Assembly (NCBI GenBank): GCA_902526165.1
Contig: CABZKA010000008.1
Span: 1 to 64,000, forward strand
DNA: 64,000 bases
Source of the DNA: an uncultured Bacteroidota bacterium
Lineage (GTDB): Bacteria > Bacteroidota > Bacteroidia > Flavobacteriales > Flavobacteriaceae
Direction: 5' to 3'
Every line of letters begins with the position of its first letter. Position 1 is the stretch's first letter. Position numbers and translations under genes: made by a program. Under the pieces are notes generated by a model, which was given only the letters and a program-made list of their open reading frames with translations, had not been told where the DNA came from and made no database searches. This document shows positions 7,394 through 17,282 of the stretch, one piece after another.

Positions 7394-9811
7394 ATGGAAA
7401 ATTTATTTGATTTAAATACACTCTCAGGAAATATAATTAATGAAGAGTCGGAGCTTATTCCTCTTATGACATCTGATGATGAAGAAGCTATAAACAAAGA
7501 AAAATTACCAAAGTCACTATCAATTCTTCCTTTAAAAAACACAGTGCTATTTCCTGGTGTTGTTATTCCAATAACTGCTACAAGAAACAAATCTGTCAAG
7601 TTAATTAAGGCCGCCAATAAAGGGGATAAGTTAATTGGTGTTGTTTCACAAATTAATAATAAGGTTTCTGATCCTAAAATAGGAGATATTAATAATATTG
7701 GCACAGTTGCCAAAATTCTAAGAGTTTTACAAATGCCTGATGGCAACCTAACAATCATTATACAAGGCAAGAAAAGGTTTAAAATAGAAAAAATTCTGTC
7801 CGAGAAACCATTTATAAAAGCTGATATATGCGAAATAAGCGAAATCAAACCTCAAAAAAATGATAAAAAATATAATGCAACTATAGATTCAATTAAAGAA
7901 TTGGCCTTAAAAATTATTGATGAAAACCCTAATATTCCATCTGAGGCATCGATAGCAATTAAAAATATCCACAGCAATACCTTTTTGGTAAATTTTGTAT
8001 CATCAAATATGAATATTAGTGTTTCAGATAAATACAAAATTTTAGAATCTGATAGTCACCAAAACAGGGCAATTGAATGTTTAAAGTATATGAATATTGA
8101 ATTTCAGAAACTATCATTGAAAAACGATATACAATCAAAAGTTAGAAATGATCTTGACCAACAACAACGTGAATATTATTTGAATCAACAACTTAAAACT
8201 ATTCAAGAGGAGTTGGGTAGCTCATCTAGCCATAAAGATATTGAGGATATAAGAACAAAAGCAAGTATAAAAAAATGGACCAAAGATGTTAAAAATCACT
8301 TTGAAAAAGAGTTAGTCAAACTCCAAAGAATTAATACTCAAATGGCTGAATATTCCATTCAGAGAAACTACATTGATCTTCTCCTAGATTTACCGTGGAA
8401 CGAATTTTCAAAAGATAATTATAAACTTGACAATGCAATGAGGACTCTAAACAAAGATCATTTTGGCTTAAAAACAGTTAAGGAGAGAATAATTGAGCAA
8501 ATTGCTGTTTTAAAATTGAAGGGTGACATGAGTGCACCTATTTTATGTTTTTACGGACCACCGGGTGTTGGAAAAACATCATTAGGTAAATCTATAGCTA
8601 AAGCTTTGGGTAGAGAATATGTTAGAATATCCCTAGGCGGATTAAGAGACGAATCTGAAATAAGAGGCCACAGAAAAACCTACATTGGCGCAATGCCAGG
8701 AAGAATAATACAGAATTTAAAAAAGGTAAAGACTTCTAATCCTGTTTTTGTTTTAGATGAAATTGATAAAATGAGTATTGGAAATCAAGGCGATCCCTCA
8801 TCTGCAATGCTAGAGGTCTTAGACCCAGAACAAAATATATCGTTTTATGATAATTTTTTAGAATTAGGTTTTGATTTATCAAAAGTTTTATTTATTGCCA
8901 CAGCAAATAATATTAATAATATTCAACCCGCATTGCTTGATAGGATGGAATTAATTAATATTTCAGGATATAGTCTCGAAGAAAAAGTACAAATTGCAAA
9001 AAAATATTTGATAAAGAAACAAAAAGACAATCATGGTCTAGGAAATGATGCTTTTGACTTAGACAATCATGTAATAACAGCAATAATTAAGGGATACACC
9101 AAAGAGTCAGGTGTAAGATTGCTAGACAAAAAAATTTCAAAAATATCACGTTGGGTTGCAAAATCAATCGTAAAAAAAGAACCTTACGAAAATAGTTTAA
9201 AGATCCATCATCTGAAAGATATTCTTGGAATTGGATTAGATCAGACAATTTCAGAAAATAATGATATCACAGGAATTGTTAATGGACTAGCTTGGACCCA
9301 ATACGGGGGTGAAATCCTTTTTATTGAATCGACAATGTCAAAAGGAAAAGGTAGCCTTTCGATTACTGGAAATTTAGGTAAGGTAATGAAAGAATCTGCC
9401 ACCATTGCCCTTGAATATTTAAAATCAAACTCCAAATTATTGGGTGTAGAAAATCAAGACTTTTTTGAGAATAATTTTCATATTCATGTACCTGAGGGTG
9501 CAACTCCAAAAGATGGTCCAAGTGCAGGCATAACTATTTTGACCTCATTGGTTTCCTTAGTCAAAAATAAGAAAGTGAAATCAAGCTTAGCAATGAGCGG
9601 AGAGATAACCTTGAGAGGAAAAGTTCTCCCCGTTGGTGGAATTAAAGAAAAAATTTTAGCAGCAAAAAGAGCAAATATTAAACAAGTTATTTTACCTGTT
9701 GCAAACAAAAAACATGTAGATGAAATTGAAAAGAAATATATCAGGGGTTTAAAATTTAGGTATGTTGAAAAAATGATTGAAGTAATTAATTTTTCCCTCG
9801 AAAACAAATAA
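7394..9811 (+). CDS. lon: ATP-dependent protease La (Lon)
   Basis: 805 residues, full-length LonA. The N-terminal substrate-recognition domain (about 35-230) is followed by a coiled segment with QQREYYLNQQLKTIQEELG, the AAA+ module with Walker A GPPGVGKTS near residue 388 and Walker B VFVLDEIDKM, and the Ser-Lys protease domain with catalytic Ser near 710 (PKDGPSAG) and Lys near 751 (GGIKEK). It degrades misfolded and regulatory proteins in the cytosol. The upstream gap holds a sigma-54-like element, suggesting stress control shared with dnaK. cmk begins ten bases downstream and may be cotranscribed. Confidence 0.97.
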   Translation: MENLFDLNTLSGNIINEESELIPLMTSDDEEAINKEKLPKSLSILPLKNTVLFPGVVIPITATRNKSVKLIKAANKGDKLIGVVSQINNKVSDPKIGDINNIGTVAKILRVLQMPDGNLTIIIQGKKRFKIEKILSEKPFIKADICEISEIKPQKNDKKYNATIDSIKELALKIIDENPNIPSEASIAIKNIHSNTFLVNFVSSNMNISVSDKYKILESDSHQNRAIECLKYMNIEFQKLSLKNDIQSKVRNDLDQQQREYYLNQQLKTIQEELGSSSSHKDIEDIRTKASIKKWTKDVKNHFEKELVKLQRINTQMAEYSIQRNYIDLLLDLPWNEFSKDNYKLDNAMRTLNKDHFGLKTVKERIIEQIAVLKLKGDMSAPILCFYGPPGVGKTSLGKSIAKALGREYVRISLGGLRDESEIRGHRKTYIGAMPGRIIQNLKKVKTSNPVFVLDEIDKMSIGNQGDPSSAMLEVLDPEQNISFYDNFLELGFDLSKVLFIATANNINNIQPALLDRMELINISGYSLEEKVQIAKKYLIKKQKDNHGLGNDAFDLDNHVITAIIKGYTKESGVRLLDKKISKISRWVAKSIVKKEPYENSLKIHHLKDILGIGLDQTISENNDITGIVNGLAWTQYGGEILFIESTMSKGKGSLSITGNLGKVMKESATIALEYLKSNSKLLGVENQDFFENNFHIHVPEGATPKDGPSAGITILTSLVSLVKNKKVKSSLAMSGEITLRGKVLPVGGIKEKILAAKRANIKQVILPVANKKHVDEIEKKYIRGLKFRYVEKMIEVINFSLENK

Positions 9812-9821
9812 GTTATAAATA

Positions 9822-10514
9822 TTGAATTTCATAGTTACAATTGATGGCCCGTCCTCCTCTGGAAAAAGTACACTGGCAAAGAAACTTGCAAAAAAACTAT
9901 CATTTGCTCATATAGATTCTGGATCTATTTATAGAGCAGTGACATTATATGCACTACAAAACAATCTGTTATTAAATGGAAAATTTTTAATAAATAAATT
10001 AATTAGTAGTCTATCAACATCACATATTTCATTAAAAGAAAATAAAAATGGAATTTTTAAAATGCACATTAATGACCTTGATGTAGAGGACAAAATTAGA
10101 GGGTCAAAAGTCTCAAATCATGTGAGTGAGATTGCTAAATTTCAAAAAATTAGAGAATTTGTTCTTAAAATTCAGAGAGATATCTCTAAAGATAAATCTA
10201 TAGTTATGGATGGTAGAGATATTGGTTCATTTGTTTTTCCTAACGCTGATGTCAAGTTTTATATTGATTCTTCAATTGAAACTCGTTCTATGAGACGCTA
10301 TCATCAACTAAAACAATCTGAAAAAAAATTATCTATAGATGATGTTAGGTATGATCTTTTAAGCAGAGATCAAATTGATAAAACTAGAAAAAACTCCCCT
10401 TTAATTATTCCTAAAAATTCGCTTTTCATTAATAATGATGACAGATCAATTGGAGATGTTTTAAACCAAATGTTAGATCACACGAAAAGTATCATCAATA
10501 AAAAAATGCATTAA
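9822..10514 (+). CDS. cmk: Cytidylate kinase
   Basis: 230 residues, the usual size of bacterial CMP kinase, which phosphorylates CMP/dCMP. The P-loop GPSSSGKSTLAKKLA is at the N-terminus, HIDSGSIYRA contacts the nucleotide, and MDGRDIGSFVFPNADVKFYI is the conserved core. The start codon is TTG at 9822; no in-frame ATG precedes the P-loop strand. It sits directly upstream of rpsA. The cmk-rpsA order is conserved in many bacteria and supports both calls. Confidence 0.94.
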   Translation: MNFIVTIDGPSSSGKSTLAKKLAKKLSFAHIDSGSIYRAVTLYALQNNLLLNGKFLINKLISSLSTSHISLKENKNGIFKMHINDLDVEDKIRGSKVSNHVSEIAKFQKIREFVLKIQRDISKDKSIVMDGRDIGSFVFPNADVKFYIDSSIETRSMRRYHQLKQSEKKLSIDDVRYDLLSRDQIDKTRKNSPLIIPKNSLFINNDDRSIGDVLNQMLDHTKSIINKKMH

Positions 10515-10550
10515 CATTTGCTAAAAATAATTATTGATATTAAATTCGCT

Positions 10551-10585
10551 TGCCTTTTAAGGGTTTTGTGGATAATTAAAAGGCA
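10551..10585 (+). promoter_or_regulatory. Hairpin in the cmk-rpsA gap (leader or weak terminator)
   Basis: A perfect 10-bp inverted repeat, TGCCTTTTAA and TTAAAAGGCA, encloses a 15-base loop. There is no U-run after it, which argues against a classical terminator. Its position 66 bases before rpsA allows an S1 autoregulatory leader. This is structural inference only. Confidence 0.45.
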
Positions 10586-10651
10586 TTAATTTAAATAACT
10601 TCTTCTATAATTTCCCTAAGTCCATAAAATTATAGAATACAATTTGTAAAT

Positions 10652-12709
10652 ATGAGTCCTCAAAAAAAAGATGATGAATCTAAATCATCAAAAACTACCA
10701 AAAAGGTTACAACAAAAAAACCAAGCGCCGGAAAGAAAACGACAATAGCGAAGAAAACAACAGCTACTAAGAAAACGACAGTAGCGAAGAAAACAACAGT
10801 TGCAAAGAAAACAACAGTAGCGAAGAAAACAACAGTTGCAAAGAAAACGACTGCAGCTAAGAAAACAAAAGTTGCGAATAAAACAACAGCCGCAAAGAAA
10901 GCAACAGCTTCGAATAAAACAACCGAAGCAAAAAAATCTGCATCTGAAGGAAAAATACAATCTAAGTCTAAATCCAAAAAATTAGTAGTAGAAAGTCCTG
11001 ATGATTTTGACTGGTCTACATTTGAGGAAGGGATTGAGCTCATTGAAGAGAAAAAGATTAAAGAATTTGAAAAATTAATTGATGAAAATTTTGTCGATAC
11101 TTATGACGAAAATGTAATTCAAGGTGTTGTAATTAATATTACTGAAAGAGAAGCAATTATTGATATCAACGCTAAGTCTGAAGGTGTTATTTCCTTAAAT
11201 GAGTTCAGATACAACCCGGGTCTCAAGATTGGTGATAAAGTTGAGGTAATTGTTGATATACAAGAAGACAAAACTGGTCAACTTGTCTTATCACACAGAA
11301 AGGCAAGAACAATAAAAGCTTGGGAGCGGGTTATTGAAGCACATGATAAAGAAACCGTTGTAACTGGATTCGTTAAATGCCGAACAAAAGGTGGGATGAT
11401 TGTTGATGTATTCGGATTAGAAGCATTTTTACCTGGATCACAAATTGATGTTAAACCAATACGAGACTACGATCAATATTTGAACAAAAACATGGAATTC
11501 AGAATTGTAAAAATAAATCATGAGTTTAAAAATGTTGTTGTCTCACACAAAGCATTGATAGAGGCAGATATTGAAGAGCAGAAAAAAGAAATTATTTCAC
11601 AATTGGAAAAAGGTCAAGTACTAGAAGGTATTGTCAAAAATATTACTACATACGGTGTTTTTGTTGATCTTGGAGGAGTTGATGGATTAATTCATATCAC
11701 TGATTTATCTTGGAATAGAATTAATCATCCTACGGAAATACTAGAACTAGATCAAAAGTTAAACGTAGTGATTTTAGATTTTGATGATGATAAATCAAGA
11801 ATACAACTTGGTGTAAAACAATTAAGTGATCATCCATGGGAAAATCTCGACTCAAAAATTAAGGAAGGAGATAAAGTTAAGGGTAAGGTTTCTGTTTTGG
11901 CTGATTATGGAGCATTTGTTGAAATTGTGGAGGGCGTAGAGGGTTTAGTTCACGTTTCGGAAATGTCATGGTCTACTCATTTAAGATCTGCACAAGATTT
12001 TGTTAATGTTGGTGATGAGGTAGAAGCTGTTATACTTTCAATCGATAGAAAAGAAAGGAAAATGTCACTAGGTATTAAACAGTTGACATCAGATCCATGG
12101 ACTGATATAACTGAAAAATACCCAACTAAGTCAAAACACAAAGGAAAGATTAGAAATTTTACAAACTTTGGGGTTTTTGTGGAACTCGAAGAAGGTATAG
12201 ATGGATTAGTTTATATTTCTGACTTATCTTGGACAAAAAAGATTAAACATCCATCAGAGCTTTTCCAGATTGGAGATGAAATTGAAGTTGTTGTGCTTGA
12301 ACTTGATGTTGACGAAAGAAAGCTAAGTTTAGGACATAAACAAACAACTAAAAATCCATGGTTGACTTACGAAAAAACATATGCCATAGACACCTCACAT
12401 GAATTAAAAATAGATTCCATAACTGATAGAGGAGCCAATATAATTTTAACTAAAGAACTTTCAGCTTTTGTTCCTAAAAAACATATGACTAAAGAAGATG
12501 GTTCATTACTAAAAAAAGGAGAGGTTACAAACTTTAATGTTATCGAGTGTAACAGTGAATTTAAAAGAATAGTTCTTTCTCATTTAGTTACATACTCAAA
12601 GAAGAAAGAAATATCCAGTAAAGTTAAGAAAGAAAAAGTTGATAAATCAACCTTGGGTGATTTAGACGTTCTGGTAGATTTGAAAAAGAAAATGGATGAT
12701 GAAGTTTAA
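10652..12709 (+). CDS. rpsA: 30S ribosomal protein S1 with Lys/Thr repeat extension
   Basis: 685 residues, longer than typical S1. Residues 1-100 are a low-complexity basic tail dominated by the hexapeptide KKTTVA. An acidic linker follows, then six S1/OB-fold RNA-binding repeats beginning near residues 132, 219, 305, 390, 477 and 565; repeats 3 to 5 carry the clearest signature (GVFVDLGGVDGLIHITDLSW and similar). S1 binds mRNA and helps initiation, which matters in a lineage that uses few Shine-Dalgarno sites. The tail resembles histone H1-like or AlgP-like tails and may add nonspecific nucleic-acid affinity. The stop codon shares bases with the convergent leuB stop. Confidence 0.95.
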   Translation: MSPQKKDDESKSSKTTKKVTTKKPSAGKKTTIAKKTTATKKTTVAKKTTVAKKTTVAKKTTVAKKTTAAKKTKVANKTTAAKKATASNKTTEAKKSASEGKIQSKSKSKKLVVESPDDFDWSTFEEGIELIEEKKIKEFEKLIDENFVDTYDENVIQGVVINITEREAIIDINAKSEGVISLNEFRYNPGLKIGDKVEVIVDIQEDKTGQLVLSHRKARTIKAWERVIEAHDKETVVTGFVKCRTKGGMIVDVFGLEAFLPGSQIDVKPIRDYDQYLNKNMEFRIVKINHEFKNVVVSHKALIEADIEEQKKEIISQLEKGQVLEGIVKNITTYGVFVDLGGVDGLIHITDLSWNRINHPTEILELDQKLNVVILDFDDDKSRIQLGVKQLSDHPWENLDSKIKEGDKVKGKVSVLADYGAFVEIVEGVEGLVHVSEMSWSTHLRSAQDFVNVGDEVEAVILSIDRKERKMSLGIKQLTSDPWTDITEKYPTKSKHKGKIRNFTNFGVFVELEEGIDGLVYISDLSWTKKIKHPSELFQIGDEIEVVVLELDVDERKLSLGHKQTTKNPWLTYEKTYAIDTSHELKIDSITDRGANIILTKELSAFVPKKHMTKEDGSLLKKGEVTNFNVIECNSEFKRIVLSHLVTYSKKKEISSKVKKEKVDKSTLGDLDVLVDLKKKMDDEV
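10733..10936 (+). repeat. In-frame 18-bp tandem repeat (KKTTVA) in rpsA
   Basis: About eleven imperfect copies of an 18-base unit, of the form AAGAAAACGACAGTAGCG, encode the hexapeptide Lys-Lys-Thr-Thr-Val/Ala-Ala. The central copies are nearly identical and the outer ones degenerate. Such a repeat can change length by slippage without breaking the frame. It is coding and has no spacers, so it is not a CRISPR array. Confidence 0.9.
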
Positions 12710-13773
12710 AATTTAAAATCATATATATTTTTGACAATCCAATCTCCTAATTCACTAGTTGTAACGAAATTTTCATGAGATAAATCTTTTGTTAATTTTC
12801 CGTTTTTGATTGACTCTCGGACACTGTAATCAATTAGCTTTGATTCTTCAATTAAACCAAAGTCTCTAAACATCATAGAACATGAAAGTATAGTAGCTAC
12901 AGGATTAGCAATGTTTTTTCCCTTAGCTTCAGGGTATGAACCATGAATTGGCTCATAAACAGATGTTTTTTCTCCAATTGATGCAGAGGGCATCAATCCT
13001 ATAGATCCAGAAATCACTGATGCTTCATCAGTTAGGATATCCCCAAATAAATTACTGGTTATTAAAACATCATATTCAGAAGGATTCTGAATAAGTCTCA
13101 TGGCAACTGCATCTACAAATTCGTATGTAGTGCTGACTTCAGGATACTTTGATTCCATTTTTTGAATTGTTTCTCTCCATAATCTTGAAGATTCTAGAAC
13201 ATTAGCTTTATCTATACAGCATAGTTTTTTAGATCTTTTCATTGAGAGATCAAATCCAACTTTTGCAAGCCTTTCAATTTCTTCTTTTTTATAATAACAA
13301 GTGTCAAATGCAGAATTTCTATCATTTGATCTCCCTCTTTCTCCAAAATATATTCCGCTAGTTAGTTCTCTAACAAAAATAATATCAGTACCCTCTATAA
13401 TTTTCCTTTTTAAGGGTGACATGTCAATTAATTCTTTAAAAGTAAATGTAGGACGAATATTGGCGTAAAGACCTAGTTTTTTTCTCATAGATAAAAGTCC
13501 TTGCTCTGGTCTAATTTTTAAACTGGGGTCCTTATCAAATTTTGGATCTCCAACTGCCCCAAATAAAACTGCGTCAGAATTTAAACATTTATTGTGAGTT
13601 TCATCAGGGTACGGATTCCCAACTTTGTCAATAGCATCTGCTCCAACAATCCCTTCATTCCAAATAATTTTATGATTAAATTTTTTAGATATAGCCTCAC
13701 AAACTTTTACAGATTCATTTATGACCTCAGGTCCAATTCCATCACCTGATAATTTTATAATCTTTAATTCCAT
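12706..13773 (-). CDS. leuB: 3-isopropylmalate dehydrogenase
   Basis: 355 residues, normal family length. NAD-dependent oxidative decarboxylation of 3-isopropylmalate, third step of leucine synthesis. Seen are the N-terminal LSGDGIGPEV, the substrate-binding segment LRPTF-like NIRPTF, the RELTSGIYFGERG motif, and YEPIHGSYPEAKGKNIANP near the NAD site. Last gene of the leu operon; its first base overlaps the stop of the preceding LeuA-like gene. If the second LeuA-like protein is a citramalate synthase, LeuB would also act on 3-methylmalate for isoleucine. Confidence 0.96.
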   Translation of the reverse strand: MELKIIKLSGDGIGPEVINESVKVCEAISKKFNHKIIWNEGIVGADAIDKVGNPYPDETHNKCLNSDAVLFGAVGDPKFDKDPSLKIRPEQGLLSMRKKLGLYANIRPTFTFKELIDMSPLKRKIIEGTDIIFVRELTSGIYFGERGRSNDRNSAFDTCYYKKEEIERLAKVGFDLSMKRSKKLCCIDKANVLESSRLWRETIQKMESKYPEVSTTYEFVDAVAMRLIQNPSEYDVLITSNLFGDILTDEASVISGSIGLMPSASIGEKTSVYEPIHGSYPEAKGKNIANPVATILSCSMMFRDFGLIEESKLIDYSVRESIKNGKLTKDLSHENFVTTSELGDWIVKNIYDFKF

Positions 13774-15287
13774 TAAATTGTATTTAACATTTTTTCGGTT
13801 GCTTTTATTGCAGATACAGTTTGATCAGAGTCCAAACCTCTTGTTACAAACTCTTTCCTATTTGATTTTCTCCATGTTATAAAAGTCTCGCATAGAGCAT
13901 CTGAATTACTGCCTGGTGGAATTGTGACTGAATAATCAATGAGAAGAGGAAGTTCTAAATCAATTTTTTTATAAAGTTTTTTTAATGCTGACATAAATGC
14001 ATCAAACTGACCATCTCCTTTGCCACTCTCTTTATGGATTTTTCCATTATAACTAACCTCTATCTTTGCAGATGGTTTATTGTTTTTCTTATGTTTAAGG
14101 TAATAGGACTTTATTTGTATTTTATTTTTAAAATTAGCTGTTTTTAATACATCCGATATAATGTATGGTAAATCATCAGCAGATACTTTTTCTTTTTTAT
14201 CCCCAAGTTCTATAACCCTGGCTGTAACCTTTTTAATATCATCATCAGATAAGTTTAAACCTAAATTTTCTATATTCTTTTTTATGTTAGCTTTTCCTGA
14301 GGTTTTACCCAAAGCATATTTTCTTTTTCTACCAAATCTTTCCGGAAGTAATTCGTTGTAGTATAAGTTATTTTTACTATCTCCATCAGCATGAATACCA
14401 GCAGTTTGAGTAAAAACATTTTCACCGATAACAGGTTTGTTTGGGGGTATTCTAAAACCACTAAAAGTAGAAACCAACTTACTAACATTATATAAATTCT
14501 TTTCATTAATTTCTATATTATAATCTTTTAAAAAATCGTTATTAGCTGCAATTATGCTGGCCAATGGTGTATTTCCAGCTCTTTCCCCCATTCCATTAAT
14601 AGTTGAGTGAACACCATTACATCCAGCCTTAATTGCCTCTAGGGTATTGGCAACACTCAAATCATAGTCGTTGTGCCCATGAAAATCAAAATGCATGTTA
14701 GGAAACTCATTACAAAGACTATTTATATATGTATAAGTCATTGTGGGGTTGAGAACCCCCAATGTATCAGGTAGCATGATCCTTTTAATACTGGTTCCGC
14801 TAAGCATACTAATAAATTCATAAATATAATCGGTAGAACTTTTCATTCCATTACTCCAATCTTCTAAATAAATATTAGAGCTTATTTCATTTTTATCAGC
14901 TAATTCAATCATTTTTTGTACGTCATTAAAATGATCATTTTTTGATTTTCTTAATTGATATTTGAGATGATTTACAGACCCTTTTGCTAAAATATTTTGA
15001 ACTTTTCCACCACATTTTTTTAACCAATCAATTGATATTCCGTTGTCAATAAAAGTAAGAACTTCTACTCTTTCAATTAAATTATTTTTTTTTGACCATT
15101 TCATGATAGATTTGACAGCATCAAATTCTCCAGATGAGACACGCGCTGATGCAACCTCGATTCGATCAATATTTAACTCATTAATTAAAAGTTTTGTTAT
15201 GGTTAGTTTTTCACTGGCTGAAAATGACATTCCTGAGGTTTGTTCACCATCTCTCAAGGTTGTATCCATGACCTCAATATTTTTCAT
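13773..15287 (-). CDS. LeuA-like synthase with regulatory domain; possible (R)-citramalate synthase
   Basis: 504 residues. The HMGL-like TIM-barrel (about 1-270) has [13 protein letters not shown], the FHGHNDYDLSVAN metal/substrate motif and INGMGERAGN. After the connecting domain (ETAGIHADGD-like TQTAGIHADG) comes a C-terminal LeuA dimerisation/regulatory domain (about 375-504). It is a distant paralog of the leuA gene at the head of the same operon, which lacks that C-terminal domain. A family of this kind sits in the leu operon of many Flavobacteriia, usually annotated only by its regulatory domain. Condensing pyruvate with acetyl-CoA (citramalate) would explain why LeuC, LeuD and LeuB lie beside it. 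A regulated isopropylmalate synthase is the alternative. Confidence 0.75.
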   Translation of the reverse strand: MKNIEVMDTTLRDGEQTSGMSFSASEKLTITKLLINELNIDRIEVASARVSSGEFDAVKSIMKWSKKNNLIERVEVLTFIDNGISIDWLKKCGGKVQNILAKGSVNHLKYQLRKSKNDHFNDVQKMIELADKNEISSNIYLEDWSNGMKSSTDYIYEFISMLSGTSIKRIMLPDTLGVLNPTMTYTYINSLCNEFPNMHFDFHGHNDYDLSVANTLEAIKAGCNGVHSTINGMGERAGNTPLASIIAANNDFLKDYNIEINEKNLYNVSKLVSTFSGFRIPPNKPVIGENVFTQTAGIHADGDSKNNLYYNELLPERFGRKRKYALGKTSGKANIKKNIENLGLNLSDDDIKKVTARVIELGDKKEKVSADDLPYIISDVLKTANFKNKIQIKSYYLKHKKNNKPSAKIEVSYNGKIHKESGKGDGQFDAFMSALKKLYKKIDLELPLLIDYSVTIPPGSNSDALCETFITWRKSNRKEFVTRGLDSDQTVSAIKATEKMLNTI

Positions 15288-15289
15288 TT

Positions 15290-15886
15290 TTATATGTGAC
15301 TGTTTTTTGAAAAATTAATAATTGAATCTTTAATATTTAATAAATAATCAATATCATCAAATCCATTCAGCATGTTATTTTTTTTGTATTCATTTATATT
15401 AAAATTTTCAATCAATTTTGTGTTTTTAACAGAAACACTTTGTCTAACTAAACTAACATTGACAATAGTATTAGGATTTGCATAAACAAGTTCAAAGATT
15501 TTTTCTAAAAACGTTGAGCTTACTTGAACAGGAAGAACACCAATATTTAAACAATTATTTTTGAATATATCAGCAAAAAAACTAGAAATAACACATCTAA
15601 AGCCGTAATCATATATTGCCCAAGCAGCGTGTTCACGTGATGATCCTGATCCAAAATTTTTACCCGCAACTAGAATACTCCCAGAAAATTTCTGATTATT
15701 TAGAACAAAATCTTTCTTTTTTAAATTATTCTCATCATATCTCCAATCTCTAAACAAATTTTCGCCGAAACCAACCCTTTCCGTTGCTTTTAGAAATCTA
15801 GCTGGAATGATTTGGTCCGTATCAATATTTTCAATTGGCAACGGAACTACTGTACTACTCAACTTAATAAACTTATCGTAACTCAT
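15290..15886 (-). CDS. leuD: 3-isopropylmalate dehydratase, small subunit
   Basis: 198 residues. Forms the swivel domain that pairs with LeuC in the aconitase-type isomerisation of 2- to 3-isopropylmalate. Motifs: NIDTDQIIPARFL, KNFGSGSSREHAAWA and ISSFFADIFKNNCLNIGVLP. The open frame extends upstream to 15940 but that stretch lies inside leuC. I chose ATG at 15886 (MSYDKFIKL), one base after the leuC stop, which also gives the family length. Confidence 0.95.
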   Translation of the reverse strand: MSYDKFIKLSSTVVPLPIENIDTDQIIPARFLKATERVGFGENLFRDWRYDENNLKKKDFVLNNQKFSGSILVAGKNFGSGSSREHAAWAIYDYGFRCVISSFFADIFKNNCLNIGVLPVQVSSTFLEKIFELVYANPNTIVNVSLVRQSVSVKNTKLIENFNINEYKKNNMLNGFDDIDYLLNIKDSIINFSKNSHI

Positions 15887-15887
15887 T

Positions 15888-17279
15888 TTAAATTTTTCTT
15901 GGGTCAGTGATTTTTCCAGTAACAGCTGCTGCTGCAGCAACTATTGGACTAGCTAAAAGTGTTCTTGCTCCAGGACCTTGTCTTCCCTCAAAATTCCTGT
16001 TTGATGTACTTACTACATATTTTCCATTTGGGATTTTATCTTCATTCATCGCTAGACAAGCTGAGCATCCGGGCTCTCTGATTTCAAAACCAGAGTTGAT
16101 TAGTGTATCAAAAATACCCTCCTTTACAATTTCGTTATGTACTTTATGAGATCCCGGGACAAGCCATGCAGTGACATTTGGGGATTTTTTTTTATCCTTG
16201 ACAAAGTTGGCAAATTCCCTAAAATCTTCAATCCTTCCATTGGTACAGCTACCCAAAAAAACAAAATCAATTTTTTTACCAATTAAGTTATCACCCTCTT
16301 TGTAGTTCATATATTTTAAAGACTTTTCAAATGTTTCTTTATTTACATTTAAGTCTATTGAATAAGGTATTTCATCACTAATTGAAATGCCCATACCAGG
16401 GTTAGTTCCATAGGTAATCATTGGTTCAATTAGATTTCCATCAAAAAAGAATTCCTTATCAAACAGAGCATCTTTTTCAGTTTTGAGACTAATCCAGTAT
16501 TTAGATAGTTTAAAAAATTCATCACCTTTTGGAGCATACTTTTTGTTTTTTACATAATTAATTGTTTTTTGATCTGGTGCAATTATACCTCCTCGTGCTC
16601 CCATTTCAATACTTAGGTTGCAAACCGTCATTCTTCCTTCCATACTCATTTGTTCGAAAATATTACCAGCATATTCAACAAAATGACCTGTGGCACCGGA
16701 TGTAGTAATTTGTGAGATAATATAAAGAGCTACATCTTTTGGTGTCACATATTTATTTAGAACACCATTAATGGTTATTCTCATTTTCTTTGGCTTAGGT
16801 TGTAAAACACACTGAGTTGATAAAACCATTTCAACCTCCGAAGTTCCAATTCCAAATGCAATTGCTCCAAATGCTCCATGTGTTGAAGTATGTGAATCAC
16901 CACATACGATTGTAGCACCTGGTAATGTAATTCCATTTTCTGGCCCAATAACATGAACTATACCATTTCTTTTGTGTCCTAATCCCCAATATGGTATTTT
17001 GTGTTTTTTAGCATTTACTTTTAATGTTTGTAATTGTTTTGCAGACAAAGGGTCTTTAATCGGAAGATTTTGATTTTTTGTGGGTGTATTGTGATCTGCA
17101 GTGGCGAAAGTTTTTTCTGGAAATAGAACATTTAGCTTACGATTATTTAAACCCAAAAATGCAACTGGGCTAGTAACTTCATGTACTAAGTGTCTATCAA
17201 TAAACAGAACATCTGGTCCATTTTTAATTTTTTTAACCACATGAGAATCCCAAACTTTATCAAATAATGTGTTAGACAT
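15888..17279 (-). CDS. leuC: 3-isopropylmalate dehydratase, large subunit
   Basis: 463 residues, standard for bacterial LeuC. Aconitase fold with the 4Fe-4S ligands in FLGSCTNGR and [12 protein letters not shown]. Other conserved stretches are [27 protein letters not shown] and [12 protein letters not shown]. Second gene of the operon, three bases after leuA and one base before leuD. If citramalate is made here, this enzyme would also isomerise it. Confidence 0.96.
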   Translation of the reverse strand: MSNTLFDKVWDSHVVKKIKNGPDVLFIDRHLVHEVTSPVAFLGLNNRKLNVLFPEKTFATADHNTPTKNQNLPIKDPLSAKQLQTLKVNAKKHKIPYWGLGHKRNGIVHVIGPENGITLPGATIVCGDSHTSTHGAFGAIAFGIGTSEVEMVLSTQCVLQPKPKKMRITINGVLNKYVTPKDVALYIISQITTSGATGHFVEYAGNIFEQMSMEGRMTVCNLSIEMGARGGIIAPDQKTINYVKNKKYAPKGDEFFKLSKYWISLKTEKDALFDKEFFFDGNLIEPMITYGTNPGMGISISDEIPYSIDLNVNKETFEKSLKYMNYKEGDNLIGKKIDFVFLGSCTNGRIEDFREFANFVKDKKKSPNVTAWLVPGSHKVHNEIVKEGIFDTLINSGFEIREPGCSACLAMNEDKIPNGKYVVSTSNRNFEGRQGPGARTLLASPIVAAAAAVTGKITDPRKI

Positions 17280-17282
17280 AAT

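Noticed and set aside
7697-7712. TTGGCACAGTTGCCAA in lon as another sigma-54 site or operator
   Set aside because: The spacing between TGGCAC and TTGC is too short and the stretch is inside the lon coding region.
10733-10936. Tandem repeat considered as CRISPR or a mobile-element scar
   Set aside because: Units of 18 bases with no spacers, in frame and coding a hexapeptide.
10660-11043. Long open frames on the minus strand opposite the rpsA repeat, rich in Phe, Val and Cys
   Set aside because: They are shadows of the KKTTVA repeat; the plus frame continues into a complete S1 protein.
15631-15640. TCACGTGA core resembling a parS site (TGTTTCACGTGAAACA)
   Set aside because: It lies inside the conserved leuD codons for SSREHAAW and only the inner eight bases match, so it is explained by coding sequence.
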